Shown: positions 23,644-32,852, numbered from the stretch's first letter. The stretch: DNA of 64,000 bases from Streptomyces rishiriensis (GCF_030815485.1 NZ_JAUSWV010000002.1:7502001-7566000); one strand, 5' to 3'. Program-made: numbers and translations. Notes: generated by a model from the letters alone, not told the origin.

Positions 23644-23763
23644 TCAGAGACAGAGCAGAACGCTGGCCGCGCTGATGCAGGACAGCAGGCTCACGGTGCT
23701 GTTGCCGCCGCCGCCGCTGGTGTGCTCGTCGGATTCCATCGTCTGAAGGTCGAGCAGGGCCAT
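23644..23763 (-). CDS. ramS: RamS/AmfS-like class III lanthipeptide precursor
   Basis: A 39-residue precursor from ATG 23763 with GAGAGGA 6 bases upstream. The leader starts MALLDLQTMESDE and contains the LLDLQ motif that class III synthetases recognise. The core contains two S-x-x-S-x-x-x-C units, STVSLLSC and SAASVLLC, which are predicted to form labionin or lanthionine rings as in SapB and AmfS. Between leader and core lies an unusual GGGG run (TSGGGGNS). The mature product should be a hydrophobic, surface-active peptide that helps aerial hyphae emerge. The residues differ from the SapB and AmfS cores I remember, so the exact product would be a variant. Confidence 0.95.
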   Translation of the reverse strand: MALLDLQTMESDEHTSGGGGNSTVSLLSCISAASVLLCL

Positions 23764-23853
23764 GGTGTGTCCTCTCATCGGTTCATCAATGGGATGTCAC
23801 GTCCCGTGGGGACGGGTTGCGTCACGACTCCGTCCATGCATGGCGGAGCCGCG

Positions 23854-26502
23854 TCATGAGGGCCGCCGTAGCGGCGGGAGGAACGGCAGGTGCGCGGTGG
23901 CGCCCGTGCCGTCCGGGTCGAGGGCGGCGGCGAGGGCGAGCAGGCAGCCCGCCGTTCCGGTGCCGAGGTCCATGGAGAGCCGCATCATCTGGTGCCCGGG
24001 GAAGGCGAGCTGGCCCTGGTAGGGCATCGCGAACCAGCCCAGCCCGGCGATCTGCTCGTCGAGCCGGGCCCGGGTCGCGCCGGGCGTGGTGGTGCGGGCC
24101 AGGTGCAGGATCATGCCGGCGCGGCCCTGGAAGAGGCCGGGCTGCGCGTAGAAGCGCGAGGTGGCCGCGGTGAGGACGCCGGCGCGGGCCCGCCCGAACT
24201 CCTCCGCCGCGTCCCCGGCGTGGGCCGCGTGGTCGTCGAGCACCGCTCCCACTCCCACGCTCCCGTCGCCGAGATAGGGCAGGGTCCGCCACCCCTCGTC
24301 GACCTCCAGCGCCCCGCCCTCGCGCTCCTTGCAGGCCGCCAGGTCCCGGCGCAGGGCGACACCGGCCGCCTCCAGCAACCGGCGGTCGCCGGTCTCCTCG
24401 TACTGCCTGAGCAGGAAGAGCGCGGGTCCGCTCGCGCCCCGCAGCAGCCCGGCCCGGTGTCGTCGGGGCGCCTGCGGCACCGGTTCGGCGAGTCGGCGTA
24501 CGACGATGTCGGCGGCCTCCGCGGCCCGTTCGCGCAGGCCCGGCTCACCCGTCCGGCGCGCCAGGTCGGCGAGGACGAGCCCCAGTCCGGCCAGCCCGCC
24601 GTGCAGGTCCGAGGAGAGGTTCTGCCACCGCTCGCGCAGGATGTTGTCGACCAGGTCCAGCGCCCGCTGCCGGTGACCCAGCAGGTCCAGCACGTGGGCG
24701 ACGCCCGCGAGCCCGTCGTACAGGCCGAGCGGGGTGCCGGTGGGGGCCGGGGCGGTGTGGTCGAGGAGCCACCGTTCACCGTCGTCGTGGCGGTCGGCGC
24801 CGGTCACCGCCAGCGCGTACAGCACGCCCGCCGCGCCGTGCGCCAGCCCGAGACCGCCGCCGTCGGAGAACTGGGCGACGTCCCCGGGGTAGAGCCGGTC
24901 GTCGCGCTCCGGAGTCGCCGAGGCGAGGATCGCCTTGACCATCGAGTCCCGGCTGTGCGGCCAGTCGCCGGGCTCCACCCGGAAGGCCGGCGCCGACGGC
25001 ACACGGCCCGCGGCCCGTACCGGCGCGCCGGCCCGGCCGTCGTCCGGGAGACCCGGGTCCACCCCGATGTCGCGGGTGATCTCGGCGACCGCCTCGTCCA
25101 GGAACCCCCCGGGCACGTCCGGGAACTGCTCGGCGATCACCTCGGCCAGATGGGCCGCCTTGCCCCGGTCGACCACGAACAGCGTGGTGACGGGCAGGAA
25201 CAGGGCCAGCCGTAAGCAGGCCAGGGCGTACCGGTCGACGTCGGCGCCCCGGCGGTCGGGCGGTGCGAAGAAGCCGGGATGCGCCACGACCTGGCGGCCG
25301 TTCTCCCCGGCGGGCGCCGCCGCCTCGAAGTCGATCAGGTACACCGACTCCTCGTCCGGCGCGACCATGATGTTGAAGACGTGCAGGTCGTTGAAGACGA
25401 TCCCGCGCGCGTGCACCGTGCGCACGGCCCGTTCCACCGCCCCGTGGATCCGTACCGCCCATGCCGTGTAAGCGGCGACGGCCCGCGGATCGGGGTCCGG
25501 GCAGAGCAGCGGATGCCGTTCCCCGAAGAAGGAGTTGAGCGGACGCCCTTCGACGAGGTCCATGACGAGGAAGCGGTGGTCGCCGAGGGTGAACCAGTCC
25601 CGGACCTCGGGCACCACCCCGGTCCCCGCCACCGCCTCCAACGCCCGCTTCTCCCGCTCCAGCCGGGTGATCGCGTCGGCCCCGTCCGAGGCCAGTCCCG
25701 CGTGCGGCCGGCCCTCCTTGAGGACCACCTTGCGTCCGTCCCGGGTATCGGTGCCGGCGTAGACGCCGCCGCCGTTGGAGAAGTGCAGCGCCTTCTCGAT
25801 GCGGTAGGGCAGTTCGCCCGTCGTCGTCGTGTTGCGGGCCGTCAGGTGGGGCTCCAGGAACGGGGGCAGCGTCACCCACTCCGGCACCTGGAAGGAGGGC
25901 GCCCGCCGGTCCGGGACCAGGACCCCCGCGCCGTCGCGCACCGCCGGCACCAGCGAGCCCCGGTCGTCGACGACGAAACTGCGTGCGAACGCCCCGTAGC
26001 GGACGTAGAGCGGGCCGTCGGACCAGCGCAGGTCGGTCAGGATGTACGGGCCCTCGAAGCCCTCCAGCAGGGCGCCCAGCTCGCGCAGCACCGTGTGCAG
26101 CTGCTCCTCGTCGGACGGATAGACGGTGACGAACTTGCCGCTGGTGTCGCGGCCCGCGTACTTGGTGTTGCGCAGATGCAGCAGATGCGGGCCCGGCACG
26201 AACTTGAACGGGACGCGGCGCGGGACGCAGTAGTCCCACACGATGGCCGCGATCCGCTCCGCGTTCGCCCGGGTGGCCGAGGCGTGCACTTTCCAGCCCT
26301 GGGCGGGACCCGGCGCGGGGGAGCCGTCCGCGGCGAGCGGTGTCAGGGTCAGCCAGTCGCCGATGCGCGCCGAGGTCCAGCCCTCGGGGACCGGGCGGCG
26401 CGCCGTGTCGAACAGCGGCGCGGGCCCGTCGCCGGTCAGCCGGTCGGGCGTCTCGTAGAAGTGCGCGTCCGCCAACGCGTACACCTCGTACCGCTTGTCC
26501 AT
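23854..26502 (-). CDS. ramC: RamC/AmfT-like class III lanthipeptide synthetase (LanKC)
   Basis: An 882-residue protein from ATG 26502 (MDKRYEVYALADAHFYETP); the open frame upstream lacks a ribosome site. The N-terminal ~220 residues are the lyase domain (VPFKFVPG, NTKYAGRDTSGKFVTVYP). A Ser/Thr kinase domain follows, with VVLKEGRPHAG near 256, FNDLHVFNIM near 370 (catalytic Asp and Asn) and YLIDFEAA near 390 (metal Asp). A LanC-like cyclase occupies about 540-882 with GLYDGLAGVAHVLDLLG, DLHGGLAGLGLVLADL and GLLRGASGPALFLL. The zinc ligands of class I/II LanC are not evident, as usual for class III. It phosphorylates, eliminates and cyclises RamS Ser and Cys residues. It is the first gene of ramCSAB. 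Confidence 0.95.
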   Translation of the reverse strand: MDKRYEVYALADAHFYETPDRLTGDGPAPLFDTARRPVPEGWTSARIGDWLTLTPLAADGSPAPGPAQGWKVHASATRANAERIAAIVWDYCVPRRVPFKFVPGPHLLHLRNTKYAGRDTSGKFVTVYPSDEEQLHTVLRELGALLEGFEGPYILTDLRWSDGPLYVRYGAFARSFVVDDRGSLVPAVRDGAGVLVPDRRAPSFQVPEWVTLPPFLEPHLTARNTTTTGELPYRIEKALHFSNGGGVYAGTDTRDGRKVVLKEGRPHAGLASDGADAITRLEREKRALEAVAGTGVVPEVRDWFTLGDHRFLVMDLVEGRPLNSFFGERHPLLCPDPDPRAVAAYTAWAVRIHGAVERAVRTVHARGIVFNDLHVFNIMVAPDEESVYLIDFEAAAPAGENGRQVVAHPGFFAPPDRRGADVDRYALACLRLALFLPVTTLFVVDRGKAAHLAEVIAEQFPDVPGGFLDEAVAEITRDIGVDPGLPDDGRAGAPVRAAGRVPSAPAFRVEPGDWPHSRDSMVKAILASATPERDDRLYPGDVAQFSDGGGLGLAHGAAGVLYALAVTGADRHDDGERWLLDHTAPAPTGTPLGLYDGLAGVAHVLDLLGHRQRALDLVDNILRERWQNLSSDLHGGLAGLGLVLADLARRTGEPGLRERAAEAADIVVRRLAEPVPQAPRRHRAGLLRGASGPALFLLRQYEETGDRRLLEAAGVALRRDLAACKEREGGALEVDEGWRTLPYLGDGSVGVGAVLDDHAAHAGDAAEEFGRARAGVLTAATSRFYAQPGLFQGRAGMILHLARTTTPGATRARLDEQIAGLGWFAMPYQGQLAFPGHQMMRLSMDLGTGTAGCLLALAAALDPDGTGATAHLPFLPPLRRPS

Positions 26503-26668
26503 GCGTCCCCTTCCCTCGGCCGGCCGGTGGGCCCGCCAAGAGACTCGCAACAGGACGAGGGCCGTGGACAGTCACGCCTGTCACGACATCCCTGTGCGGA
26601 ACGCATGCGTCAAGACATGTTCGGTCGGTTTCGAGCGCGGCCGGCGCCCGCTACCCCTCGCCGGCGCC

Positions 26669-29164
26669 ATGAAACGGCCGCAGGGGCTGCGCGGGGACAC
26701 CTTTGGCGCTGTAATGGCGGACGTGGTCAGTCAGGGTGCCGCGGAGCGCAGAACGGGGCCCCTGTGTGCCGAAATCGCGCTCAAGACGATCGCGGCGGAT
26801 CCCGCCTCACCCGAACGGGTGAGGCGCACGCTCGAACAGGCGCTCGTCTTCGCCGGCGCGGTCCTCGCCGCGGTCTACACACCCGACGGGGACGGCGACC
26901 TGCTCCGGCTGGTCGAGTCGGCCGGCGTGCCGAGGACCCTGTACGGCCTGCGCGAGAGCTACCCGCTCGACGGGCGCTCGCCGCCCGCCGACGCCCACCG
27001 CGCCGGACGGCCGCTGTGGCTGGGCCCGGCGGAACTCGCCGACTGCGCGGAGGCGCGACGGATGCCCGCCCGGGACATCCACCTGGCCGTCCTGCCCGTG
27101 CACGGCGGCACCGGAGGCTGTCTGCTCGCGGTGAGCGAGCGCCCCGGCGGCTTCGGCGCCGACGACCGGGCCTGTCTGCAGCTCGTCGCCGAGGCCGTCG
27201 TCCTGCCCGCTCCGGCCCTCCCCGCCGAGGACGAGGAACTGCGCCCCCACGCCTTCAGCCTGGCCATGGACAGCGGGCGGGTCGAGGTCGGCGACGCGCT
27301 CCTGGAACTGTTCGCCATGAGCCGGGACCGCTTCGACGGCCGGGTGGAGACACTGCTCGGGCTCACCGTCCCCGAAGACCTGCCCTCGCTGATGTCCGTC
27401 GTCGAGGCGGACCACATGTCGATCGGCGAGCGCGAGCTGGAGTTCCGCGTCCTCCAGCCCGCCGGGCCGCCGAGATGGCTCAGGCTGCGCGGCCGGCTGC
27501 TGCCCGGCGACGGCAGGCCGGCGCGGCTCGTCGGCACCGTCACCGACGCCTCGACCCTGCGCGGCGAGGTCAACGACGTCGCCCGCGTCCAGCGGCTGGC
27601 CGCCGCGCTCGCCACCGCGGGCACCGTCAGCGACGTCGGACAGGCCGTCGTCGCCGCGCTGCGCAAGCCGCTGCGGGCCGACCGGATCGCGCTCGCCGAG
27701 CTGGAGAACGACCGCCTCGTGGTCACCGTCCTCGACCCGCCCGAACCCGAGGCCTGGCCCGAGCTGTGGCAGCTGGAGTGGCGTGCCGAGTGGCCCGACG
27801 CGCCCGTGCGCGCCATGCCCACCCTGGCCGCCGCGCTGCACGAGGGCCGCGCCCGGATCTGGCCCGCAGGCACCGCCCTGGAACCGGCCCTCGCCGAGGT
27901 CGGCCCCGGCGGCCTCGCCGTCCTGCCGCTGTCCGCCGGGAGCCGCATGGCCGGCGCCTGCCTCATCGGCTGGGACGAGCCGCACGACTTCGGCCCGGAC
28001 GAACGCGCGCTGCTCACCGCCTCCGCCGGTCTCGCCGGTCAGGCCCTGTCGCGCGTCCGCGCCTTCGACGCCGAGCACGAGCTCGTCGGCATGCTCCAGC
28101 GCCAGCTGCTCCCGCGCCGCCTGCCGGAGCTCCCCGGCGCCGTCGCCGTCGCCCGCTACCTGCCGGCCACCGCGGGCCTCGAGTTGGGCGGCGACTGGTA
28201 CGACGTGATCCCGCTGTCCGACCACCACGTCGCGCTCGTCATCGGCGACGTCCAGGGACACAGCGCGGGCGCCGCCACCCTCATGGGCCAGATGCGCACG
28301 GCGCTGCGCGCCTACGCGGCCGAGGGGCACCCGCCGGACGTCGTCGTCTCCCACGCCAACCGGCTCCTGATGGAGCTGGAGACGGACCTCTTCGCCACCT
28401 GCTGCTATGTCGACGTCGACATGGAGGAGGGCACCGCCTGGTGTGTGCGGGCGGGCCACCCGCCACCCGTCCTGCGGTACCCGGACGGATCGACCGACAT
28501 CGCCGAGACGGACGGCGGCCCGCCGCTCGGCGTGGTGACCCGGGCCGAGTTCCCGATGACCCCGCTGCGCCTGGTGCCCGGCACCGTCATCGCCCTGACC
28601 ACGGACGGACTCGTGGAGTCCGCCGACATGGACATCGACACCGGCCTGGGCCGCCTCGCCCACGAACTGAGCGTTTCCGACCCGGCACGCCTGGGTCCCC
28701 TCGCCGACGCCCTGCTCGGCAACGCCCACCGCGGCGACGACGTCGCCCTGCTCCTCATGCGCTACGACGGCATGGCCGTGAAACCCCTGCGCGAGGGCTG
28801 GACGGTGTGGCGGGTGCCCGAGGCGGCCCGGCAGGCCCGCCGCTTCACCCGGCGCACCCTGCGCGTCTGGGGCGTGCCCGCCGACGCGATGGACACCGCC
28901 CTGCTCGTGGTCTCCGAACTGGTGACCAACGCCCTGGTGCACACCGACGGCCGGGTCCGTCTCGACCTCGTCCTCATCGGCCGCCGACTGCGCGTCGCCG
29001 TCACCGACGCCTCCCCCCGCAGCCCCGTCAAGCCGAGCAGCCTCGGCTGGGAGGCCACCGGCGGCCGGGGCATCCTCCTCGTCGAGGCCATGTCCGACGC
29101 CTGGGGGACGGTGCCGGTCAGCGGCGGCAAGCAGGTGTGGAGCGACCTTTCGCTGGACCACTGA
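26669..29164 (+). CDS. SpoIIE phosphatase fused to HATPase (anti-sigma-like kinase) domain
   Basis: An 831-residue protein. I take ATG 26669 (MKRPQGLRGD) as start; ATG 26714 is an alternative, and neither has a clear ribosome site. Domains are an N-terminal GAF-like region (about 35-175), a PAS-like segment (about 180-300), a second GAF (about 310-460), and a SpoIIE/PP2C domain with ELGGDWYDVIPLSDHHVALVIGDVQGH, VRAGHPPPVL, ALTTDGLVE and GDDVALLLM. The C-terminal HATPase_c is of the RsbW/SpoIIAB type (VVSELVTNALVHTDG, TGGRGILLVEAMSDAWG). Such fusions act as sensor switches for sigma/anti-sigma pathways. It is divergent from ramC and, with the phosphatase at 16740, flanks the lanthipeptide locus. 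Confidence 0.92.
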   Translation: MKRPQGLRGDTFGAVMADVVSQGAAERRTGPLCAEIALKTIAADPASPERVRRTLEQALVFAGAVLAAVYTPDGDGDLLRLVESAGVPRTLYGLRESYPLDGRSPPADAHRAGRPLWLGPAELADCAEARRMPARDIHLAVLPVHGGTGGCLLAVSERPGGFGADDRACLQLVAEAVVLPAPALPAEDEELRPHAFSLAMDSGRVEVGDALLELFAMSRDRFDGRVETLLGLTVPEDLPSLMSVVEADHMSIGERELEFRVLQPAGPPRWLRLRGRLLPGDGRPARLVGTVTDASTLRGEVNDVARVQRLAAALATAGTVSDVGQAVVAALRKPLRADRIALAELENDRLVVTVLDPPEPEAWPELWQLEWRAEWPDAPVRAMPTLAAALHEGRARIWPAGTALEPALAEVGPGGLAVLPLSAGSRMAGACLIGWDEPHDFGPDERALLTASAGLAGQALSRVRAFDAEHELVGMLQRQLLPRRLPELPGAVAVARYLPATAGLELGGDWYDVIPLSDHHVALVIGDVQGHSAGAATLMGQMRTALRAYAAEGHPPDVVVSHANRLLMELETDLFATCCYVDVDMEEGTAWCVRAGHPPPVLRYPDGSTDIAETDGGPPLGVVTRAEFPMTPLRLVPGTVIALTTDGLVESADMDIDTGLGRLAHELSVSDPARLGPLADALLGNAHRGDDVALLLMRYDGMAVKPLREGWTVWRVPEAARQARRFTRRTLRVWGVPADAMDTALLVVSELVTNALVHTDGRVRLDLVLIGRRLRVAVTDASPRSPVKPSSLGWEATGGRGILLVEAMSDAWGTVPVSGGKQVWSDLSLDH

Positions 29165-29214
29165 GCCACCGGGCCGCCGAGTGTCCCGGAGCGCGAAGGG
29201 GGTACCCGCCCCCC

Positions 29215-29589
29215 ATGGACACCTTCGCCTCCGCGTATCTCGCGGCATCCGGAAAGTCCGTGCTGGCCACTGCCGCCTTCATCGTCGTCGGGGTCGTGCT
29301 CGTCGGCGGCCTGATCTGGGCCTTCCGGCTCGGCATCAAGGTCCGCGAACGCGAGCCCGCGCCGCCGAAGCCGCACGAACAGCCCCGCAGGCCCGGCTCC
29401 GGCCCGGCCCAGGAGGCCCGCCGGGCCCGCGAGCCCAACGAGATGCCGTCGGCGACCGACGAGAGCGAACGCCTCACCCCGCACGAGCTGCGGCCCACCG
29501 GCAGCCGGGACAGCGCCGACCAGCGCCGCCCCCGCTGGGACGAGGGTTCCGGCGGCTCGTTCGGCAGCGGCGGCCAGGGTGGCCCCTGA
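29215..29589 (+). CDS. DUF6479-type small membrane protein
   Basis: A 124-residue protein from ATG 29215 with AAGGGGG upstream. A short N-terminus (MDTFASAYLAASGKSVLA) precedes one membrane helix (AAFIVVGVVLVGGLIWAFRLGI, about 20-41). A basic/Pro-rich cytosolic segment (VREREPAPPKPHEQPRRPG) and a charged, disordered tail ending in a Gly/Ser-rich stretch follow. This matches the Streptomyces family I know as DUF6479, of unknown function. It is 50 bases downstream of the SpoIIE-HATPase gene and may share its transcript. Confidence 0.85.
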   Translation: MDTFASAYLAASGKSVLATAAFIVVGVVLVGGLIWAFRLGIKVREREPAPPKPHEQPRRPGSGPAQEARRAREPNEMPSATDESERLTPHELRPTGSRDSADQRRPRWDEGSGGSFGSGGQGGP

Positions 29590-29663
29590 CCGGGGCGAGA
29601 GCCCGCTGACCAGAAGGGTCGCCGAGGCGAGCGCCCGGTGACCGAGAAGGGCGATGAACCGTC

Positions 29664-29846
29664 ATGACCGCGCACACCGAGGACAAACCCCAGGCCCGCC
29701 GGGCCGAGACCGGCTGGGCCAGGGCCCGGCGGCTGCGCCGCGCCGCGGCCGCGCCCCGCACCTGTCTGCCGGCCGTCGCCGTGCCCGGCGCGGTCGTCGG
29801 GATGCAGTCCGGCCCGGAATGGAACATTGTCAGGGGTGAGGACTGA
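29664..29846 (+). CDS. Possible small basic protein (60 aa), unknown
   Basis: ATG 29664 opens a 60-codon frame starting MTAHTEDKPQARRAETGWARARRL and ending in SGPEWNIVRGED. It has an Ala/Arg-rich amphipathic middle and one Cys. A GAAGGG box lies 13 bases upstream, further than usual. An overlapping frame from 29654 is equally long but arginine-rich and less plausible. I do not recognise it. It could be a real small gene between the DUF6479 and rmlA genes, or only leader sequence. Confidence 0.3.
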   Translation: MTAHTEDKPQARRAETGWARARRLRRAAAAPRTCLPAVAVPGAVVGMQSGPEWNIVRGED

Positions 29847-29914
29847 CCGGCGCACAGTGCGCGCAGAGGGACGGAAGCGGTCGCTGCCGGGCGACCGGGG
29901 CTGGAGTGGGGCTC

Positions 29915-30982
29915 ATGAAGGCTCTTGTGCTGTCCGGCGGCGCGGGGACGCGCCTGCGGCCGATCACCCACACCTCGGCCAAACAGCTCGTACCGGTGGC
30001 CAACAAGGCCGTGCTGTTCTACGGCCTGGAGTCCATCGCCGCCGCCGGTGTCACCGAGGTCGGTGTGATCGTCGGTGACACCGCGCAGGAGATCCGGGAG
30101 GCCGTCGGCGACGGCTCCCGGTTCGGCCTGGAGATCACCTACATCCCGCAGGACAGGCCGCTCGGCCTCGCCCACGCGGTGATCGTCGCCCGCGACTTCC
30201 TCGGCGAGGACGACTTCGTGATGTACCTCGGCGACAACTTCATCGTCGGAGGCATCACCGACCTCGTCGACGAGTTCCGCAGGAACCGGCCCGACGCCCA
30301 GATCCTGCTCACCCGGGTCCCCGACCCCCGCGCCTTCGGAGTCGCCGAACTCGACGCCGCGGGCCAGGTCGTGGGCCTCGAGGAGAAGCCCCCGCATCCC
30401 AAGAGCGACCTCGCCCTGGTCGGCGTCTACCTCTTCACGTCAGCGATCCACGACGCCGTGCGCGCCATCGGCCCCTCCCGGCGCGGCGAGCTGGAGATCA
30501 CCGACGCCGTCCAGCGGCTCATCGACACCGGCGCCCGGGTGCGCTCCACGATCATCAAGGGCTACTGGAAGGACACCGGCAACGTCGTCGACATGCTGGA
30601 GGTCAACCGGACCGTGCTGGAGAGCCTCGAGCGCCGCATCGACGGCGAGGTCGACGAGGCCTCCGAGGCGGTCGGACGGGTCGTCGTGGAGGCCGGCGCC
30701 AGGGTGGTGAACTCACGCCTGGTGGGGCCCGTCGTCCTCGGAGCCGGCAGCGAGGTCCGCGACTCCTACGTCGGCCCCTTCACCTCCGTCGGCGAGAACT
30801 GCCGGATCACCGACAGCGAGCTGGAGTTCTCCATCGTGCTGCGCGGCTCCTCCATCGAGGGAGTCGGTCGCATCGAGAACTCGCTGATCGGCCGGTATGT
30901 CGAGGTCACTCCGGCGGCCGGCGTGTCCAGCGCCCACCGGCTGGTCCTCGGCGACCACAGCAAGGTACAGATCCACACATGA
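29915..30982 (+). CDS. rmlA: Glucose-1-phosphate thymidylyltransferase, long (StrD-like) form
   Basis: A 355-residue enzyme from ATG 29915, with GGAG 8 bases upstream. The nucleotidyltransferase signature is MKALVLSGGAGTRLRPITHTSAKQLVPVANKAVLFY. GDNFIVGG carries the metal Asp region and VGLEEKPPHPKSDLALVGVYLF the sugar-phosphate region. The C-terminal ~100 residues form a left-handed beta-helix (VVNSRLVGPVVLGAGSEVRDSYVGPFTSVGENCRI), as in the StrD-type long form common in actinomycetes. It makes dTDP-glucose from glucose-1-phosphate and dTTP, the first step of dTDP-rhamnose synthesis. Its stop overlaps the rmlB start as ATGA. Confidence 0.95.
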   Translation: MKALVLSGGAGTRLRPITHTSAKQLVPVANKAVLFYGLESIAAAGVTEVGVIVGDTAQEIREAVGDGSRFGLEITYIPQDRPLGLAHAVIVARDFLGEDDFVMYLGDNFIVGGITDLVDEFRRNRPDAQILLTRVPDPRAFGVAELDAAGQVVGLEEKPPHPKSDLALVGVYLFTSAIHDAVRAIGPSRRGELEITDAVQRLIDTGARVRSTIIKGYWKDTGNVVDMLEVNRTVLESLERRIDGEVDEASEAVGRVVVEAGARVVNSRLVGPVVLGAGSEVRDSYVGPFTSVGENCRITDSELEFSIVLRGSSIEGVGRIENSLIGRYVEVTPAAGVSSAHRLVLGDHSKVQIHT

Positions 30983-31947
30983 ACCTCCTCGTCACCGGGG
31001 CCGCCGGATTCATCGGCTCCACGTACGTGCGCGGCCTGCTGGACCGCGACCCCGCCGTGCGGATCACCGTCCTGGACAAGCTGACGTACGCGGGCAGCCG
31101 CACCAACCTGCCGGCCGGGCACCCCCGGCTGGACTTCGAGCACGGCGACATCTGCGACGCCGCTCTCGTGGACAAGCTGACCGCCGCCGCCGACCAGGTC
31201 GTCCACTTCGCCGCCGAGTCCCACGTCGACCGCTCCATCGACGGCGCGGGCACGTTCGTCCGCACCAACGTCCTCGGCACCCAGACGCTGCTCGACGCGG
31301 CCCTGCGGCACGGCGTCGGCCCGTTCGTGCACGTCTCCACCGACGAGGTGTACGGCTCCATCGAGACCGGCGCCTGGACCGAGGACCACCCGCTGCGCCC
31401 CAACTCCCCGTACGCCGCCTCGAAGGCCTCCTCCGACCTGATCGCCCTCTCCTACCACCGCACCCACGGCCTGGACGTCCGCGTCACCCGCTGCTCCAAC
31501 AACTACGGCCCGCACCAGTTCCCCGAGAAGGTGATCCCGCTCTTCGTCACCAACCTCCTGGACGGCGAGCAGGTCCCCCTCTACGGCGACGGACGCAACG
31601 TCCGTGACTGGCTGCACGTAGAGGACCACTGCGCGGCGGTCGACCTGGTCCGCACGAAGGGCCGCCCCGGCGAGGTCCACAACATCGGCGGCGGCACCCA
31701 GCTGAGCAACCGCGAGCTGACCGCTCTGCTCCTCGACGCCTGCGGGGCCGGCTGGGACCGGGTCCGCCACGTCGAGGACCGCAAGGGCCACGACCTGCGC
31801 TACTGCGTCGACTGGACGAAGGCCCGCACCGAGCTCGGCTACCGGCCCCGCCACGACTTCGCCACCGGTCTCGCCGAGACGGTCGCGTGGTACCGGGACC
31901 ACCGCGACTGGTGGGAGCCCCTGAAGCGACAAGCGCGCTCGACATGA
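30979..31947 (+). CDS. rmlB: dTDP-glucose 4,6-dehydratase
   Basis: A 322-residue extended-SDR enzyme. VTGAAGFIGS (5-14) binds NAD. HFAAESHVDRSI, VSTDEVYGS (with the catalytic Asp-Glu pair typical of dehydratases) and SPYAASKASSD (YxxxK) define RmlB rather than an epimerase. VTRCSNNYGPHQFPEKVIP and GDGRNVRDWLHVEDHC are further family blocks. It converts dTDP-glucose to dTDP-4-keto-6-deoxyglucose in the cytosol. It overlaps both neighbours by 4 bases (ATGA), so rmlA-rmlB-rmlD are translationally coupled. Confidence 0.96.
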   Translation: MNLLVTGAAGFIGSTYVRGLLDRDPAVRITVLDKLTYAGSRTNLPAGHPRLDFEHGDICDAALVDKLTAAADQVVHFAAESHVDRSIDGAGTFVRTNVLGTQTLLDAALRHGVGPFVHVSTDEVYGSIETGAWTEDHPLRPNSPYAASKASSDLIALSYHRTHGLDVRVTRCSNNYGPHQFPEKVIPLFVTNLLDGEQVPLYGDGRNVRDWLHVEDHCAAVDLVRTKGRPGEVHNIGGGTQLSNRELTALLLDACGAGWDRVRHVEDRKGHDLRYCVDWTKARTELGYRPRHDFATGLAETVAWYRDHRDWWEPLKRQARST

Positions 31948-32852
31948 GATGGCTGGTCACCGGCGCGGGCGGCATGCTCGGCCGGGACACGGTGGCGGAA
32001 CTGGTGCGGCGCGGCGAGGACGTGACCGGCCTCGACCGTGCCGGCCTGGACATCACCCGGCCCGGTTCCGTGGCCCGGGCGTTCGCCGCGCACCGGCCCG
32101 ACCTGGTGGTCAACTGCGCCGCCTACACGGCCGTCGACAACGCCGAGACCGACGCGGCCCGCGCGCTGCTGGTCAACGGCGAGGGTCCCGGGCTGCTGGC
32201 CGCCGCCTGCGCCGCGCACGGCGCCCGTCTGGTCCACGTCTCCACGGACTACGTCTTCGACGGTGCGGCGCGGGCCCCCTACCGGGAGGACCACCCGCCG
32301 TCCCCCCGCACCGTCTACGGCCGCACCAAGCTGGCGGGCGAACGGGCCGTCCGGGCCGCGCTCCCGGACGCCGGCGTGATCGTGCGCACCGCCTGGCTCT
32401 ACGGCGCCCACGGCCGCAGCTTCGTCCGCACGATGCTGGAGCTCCAGACCCGCCGCGACACCGTCGACGTCGTCGACGACCAGCGCGGCCAGCCCACCTG
32501 GAGCGCGGACGTCGCCGCCCGCATCGCCGATCTGGGACCGAAGGCCGGCCGTGGCGCGACGGGTGTCTTCCACGCCACCTCGGCCGGCGAGGCCACCTGG
32601 TACGACCTGGCCCGCGAGGTGTTCCGCTCCGTCGGCGCCGATCCGGACCGGGTGCGTCCCACCACCGGCGACGCCTTCCCCGGGCCCGCGCCCCGTCCCG
32701 CGTACAGCGTGCTCGCGCACGGCCGGTGGCGGGAGGTGGGCCTGTCGCCGCCACGGGACTGGCGCGCCGCCCTGGGACAGGCGCTTCCCCTGATCCGCAA
32801 GGCGTCCTTCGACCCGGTGTCCCTCAAGGAGTCCCTTCGTGAAACGCCATGA
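31944..32852 (+). CDS. rmlD: dTDP-4-dehydrorhamnose reductase
   Basis: A 302-residue SDR enzyme from ATG 31944, in the ATGA overlap with rmlB. It has WLVTGAGGMLGRD (nucleotide loop), VVNCAAYTAVDNAETD, LVHVSTDYVFDG and TVYGRTKLAGERAVR (YxxxK), the RmlD signature set, and IVRTAWLYGAHGRSFVRTML. It reduces dTDP-4-dehydro-L-rhamnose to dTDP-L-rhamnose with NADPH. The 3,5-epimerase that provides its substrate (rmlC) is nearby on the opposite strand. Its 3' end overlaps the next gene by 14 bases. Confidence 0.95.
   Translation: MRWLVTGAGGMLGRDTVAELVRRGEDVTGLDRAGLDITRPGSVARAFAAHRPDLVVNCAAYTAVDNAETDAARALLVNGEGPGLLAAACAAHGARLVHVSTDYVFDGAARAPYREDHPPSPRTVYGRTKLAGERAVRAALPDAGVIVRTAWLYGAHGRSFVRTMLELQTRRDTVDVVDDQRGQPTWSADVAARIADLGPKAGRGATGVFHATSAGEATWYDLAREVFRSVGADPDRVRPTTGDAFPGPAPRPAYSVLAHGRWREVGLSPPRDWRAALGQALPLIRKASFDPVSLKESLRETP

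Noticed and set aside
7969..29164. A single large gene cluster joining the NHLM operon and the ram locus.
   Set aside because: A 1-kb gap, an unrelated protease gene, strong terminators and a phosphatase gene separate them. I see no shared operon or regulator, so they are treated as two systems.
25279..29589. Very long plus-strand open frame of 1436 codons covering ramC antisense and the SpoIIE-HATPase region.
   Set aside because: It is arginine/proline-rich shadow sequence of real genes in other frames. Only its last ~124 codons, from ATG 29215, are a real gene (DUF6479 type).
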